DNA of 64,000 nt. Source: DATKZH01 sp035528065. Lineage in GTDB: Bacteria; Planctomycetota; Planctomycetia; Pirellulales; Thermoguttaceae. The stretch is taken from positions 13,230 to 77,229 of the forward strand of contig DATKZH010000207.1 of the NCBI GenBank assembly GCA_035528065.1, given 5' to 3'. The position numbers were made by a program, and so were the translations under genes. Under the pieces are notes generated by a model. The model ran no database searches, was not told the DNA's origin, and saw only the letters and a program-made list of their open reading frames with translations. This document shows, one piece after another, positions 62,927 through 64,000 of this stretch. Within the stretch, counting starts at the first letter, position 1. Each line of letters begins with the position of its first letter.

Positions 62927-63835
62927 TCACTGTGCCGCCGGCGGGCGCGGCAGATCGAACTTCGCGGTTGCCTCCGCGGCCTGCTGGCGGACCTTGCGGA
63001 CCATCGCTTTCCAGTCCGAGGCGAGGAACCGGGGATGCTCCATGCCCCGCTCGGCGTAGCGTCGCGTGGCTTGCGCCAGGTCGAGGCTCGCCACGAGCAC
63101 GGCTTCGCTGCGGTTGTCGGCCAGCTCGAGCACGCGCTCGTTCGGGGCGACGATCTTGGAATCGCCGGCCGACCACAGCCCGCCGCCCTGCGGCCCCACC
63201 GAGTTGGCAAACACGTAGTAGATCGCGTTCTCGAACGCCCGGGCGGCGATCCCGTCCTTCCCGCCCCGCTTCTTGCGCGAGACGGCCGGCCGGTCCATGC
63301 CGGCGTTGGGATGGAAGAGGATCCGGGCCCCGGCCATCACGGCCAGTCGCACGAGCTCCGGGTAGCGCCGCTCGTGGCAGATGACCGTGGTGACCGTGAC
63401 GCCGTCGATCTCGAACAGGGCGATTGCGTTCCCCGGCGTGAAGAACTCGCGGTCCGACTCGGTGAGCTGGCATTTCGCGTAGCAATAGACCGCCTCGCCC
63501 TGCCGATCGAACACGACCACGCCGTTGTAGAGCTTGCCTCGGCCGAACACGGGCGAACCGATGAGCACGTTGGTCGAGAACCGGGCCGCCATCTCGCCGA
63601 CGGTGCCGAGGGCGTTGCGAACGTCTCTCTGGCTAAGCGCGGAGAAGTCGTAGCCGTACCCGGTCACCGCGCATTCGGGAAACAGGACCGCGTCGGCCCG
63701 GCGGCGCGCGGCCTCGGCCAGCAGCCGCTCGATCTTGGCCAGGTTGCCCCCGATCCTCGGGGCGAACTTCATCTGCACTGCCGCCACGCGGAGCCGGTCG
63801 GAACGATCGGCGTCGGGTCGCTTCGTCGCCGGCAT
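62927..63835 (-). CDS. Carbon-nitrogen hydrolase (nitrilase superfamily)
   Basis: 302 residues with the full catalytic triad: Glu54 in FPECAVTGY, Lys121 in AKCQLTESDRE and Cys153 in ICHERRYPE. These enzymes hydrolyse amides, nitriles or carbamoyl compounds. GGAGGGATC precedes the ATG at 63835. No signal peptide, so cytosolic, unlike the exported haem protein it is probably co-transcribed with. The upstream 165 bases to the window edge hold no further gene. Confidence 0.9.
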   Translation of the reverse strand: MPATKRPDADRSDRLRVAAVQMKFAPRIGGNLAKIERLLAEAARRRADAVLFPECAVTGYGYDFSALSQRDVRNALGTVGEMAARFSTNVLIGSPVFGRGKLYNGVVVFDRQGEAVYCYAKCQLTESDREFFTPGNAIALFEIDGVTVTTVICHERRYPELVRLAVMAGARILFHPNAGMDRPAVSRKKRGGKDGIAARAFENAIYYVFANSVGPQGGGLWSAGDSKIVAPNERVLELADNRSEAVLVASLDLAQATRRYAERGMEHPRFLASDWKAMVRKVRQQAAEATAKFDLPRPPAAQ

Positions 63836-64000
63836 AGGATGATCCCTCCTGTCGTCCCGGACGCGTGGGTCTCGTGCCTCGACCCATCTATGGGAACGCT
63901 TTTGTCAACCAGGTAGTTTGTTGTTATTTGCTTGTTGCGAACTGGTGAGCGTGCGGGGCTGTCCACGAGGCCTCAAGGGCGAGGGCTCAACCATCTATTC

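Overview
The window is GC-rich (by eye about 65%) chromosomal DNA from a planctomycete, most likely of the Pirellulales type. The signs are: a YidC insertase with a PDZ domain in its periplasmic part; a LEPR-XLL-like N-terminus on a giant beta-helix protein; an ECF sigma factor directly upstream of a Ser/Thr kinase; many Tat- or Sec-exported sugar-active enzymes; a PEP-CTERM protein; and frequent GTG/TTG starts. No rRNA, tRNA, phage module or CRISPR array was seen.

Layout. 1-5.4 kb: yidC (runs off the left edge), a metallophosphoesterase and tsaB. 5.4-9.8 kb: a decayed tyrosine recombinase whose 3' end runs head-on into a 1353-residue repeat protein. 10-19.1 kb: a conserved housekeeping block on the minus strand (purA-uppS, cdsA, zinc-ribbon protein, phoH, HD phosphohydrolase, ybeY, CBS/CorC protein). 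Its gaps carry low-complexity repeat arms. 20-40 kb: exported enzymes (GH2-like, a large unassigned protein, a DUF2961/GH172 protein, a heparinase-like lyase), a PEP-CTERM protein, a pRiA4b ORF-3-like protein, a CDF cation transporter next to a MITE-like element, and a sigma factor-kinase pair divergent from a PEGA-tailed beta-propeller. 40.7-47 kb: a GT2 glycosyltransferase, a retron (reverse transcriptase plus upstream structured RNA), a STAS protein and a four-CBS hybrid histidine kinase. 47-64 kb: more exported hydrolases (DUF6259-like, M14 peptidase, oligogalacturonate-lyase-like, BNR/sialidase-like), a HAD phosphatase, a GT4 glycosyltransferase, an aldo/keto-reductase-like protein, a di-haem HZS-alpha-like protein and a nitrilase-family hydrolase.

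The best candidate for an undescribed system is the retron at about 41.65-42.9 kb. The RT has the retron hallmarks NAxxH, YADD and VTG. Directly upstream, where an msr-msd RNA belongs, lie nested inverted repeats and three perfect hairpins, one with a UUU-containing loop. If the RT is started at the far upstream codon of its frame, the RNA is hidden inside the gene. No obvious effector gene is linked.

The rest reads as a polysaccharide-degrading lifestyle: secreted lyases and glycosidases scattered among core genes, with intergenic DNA colonised by several families of small palindromic repeats.
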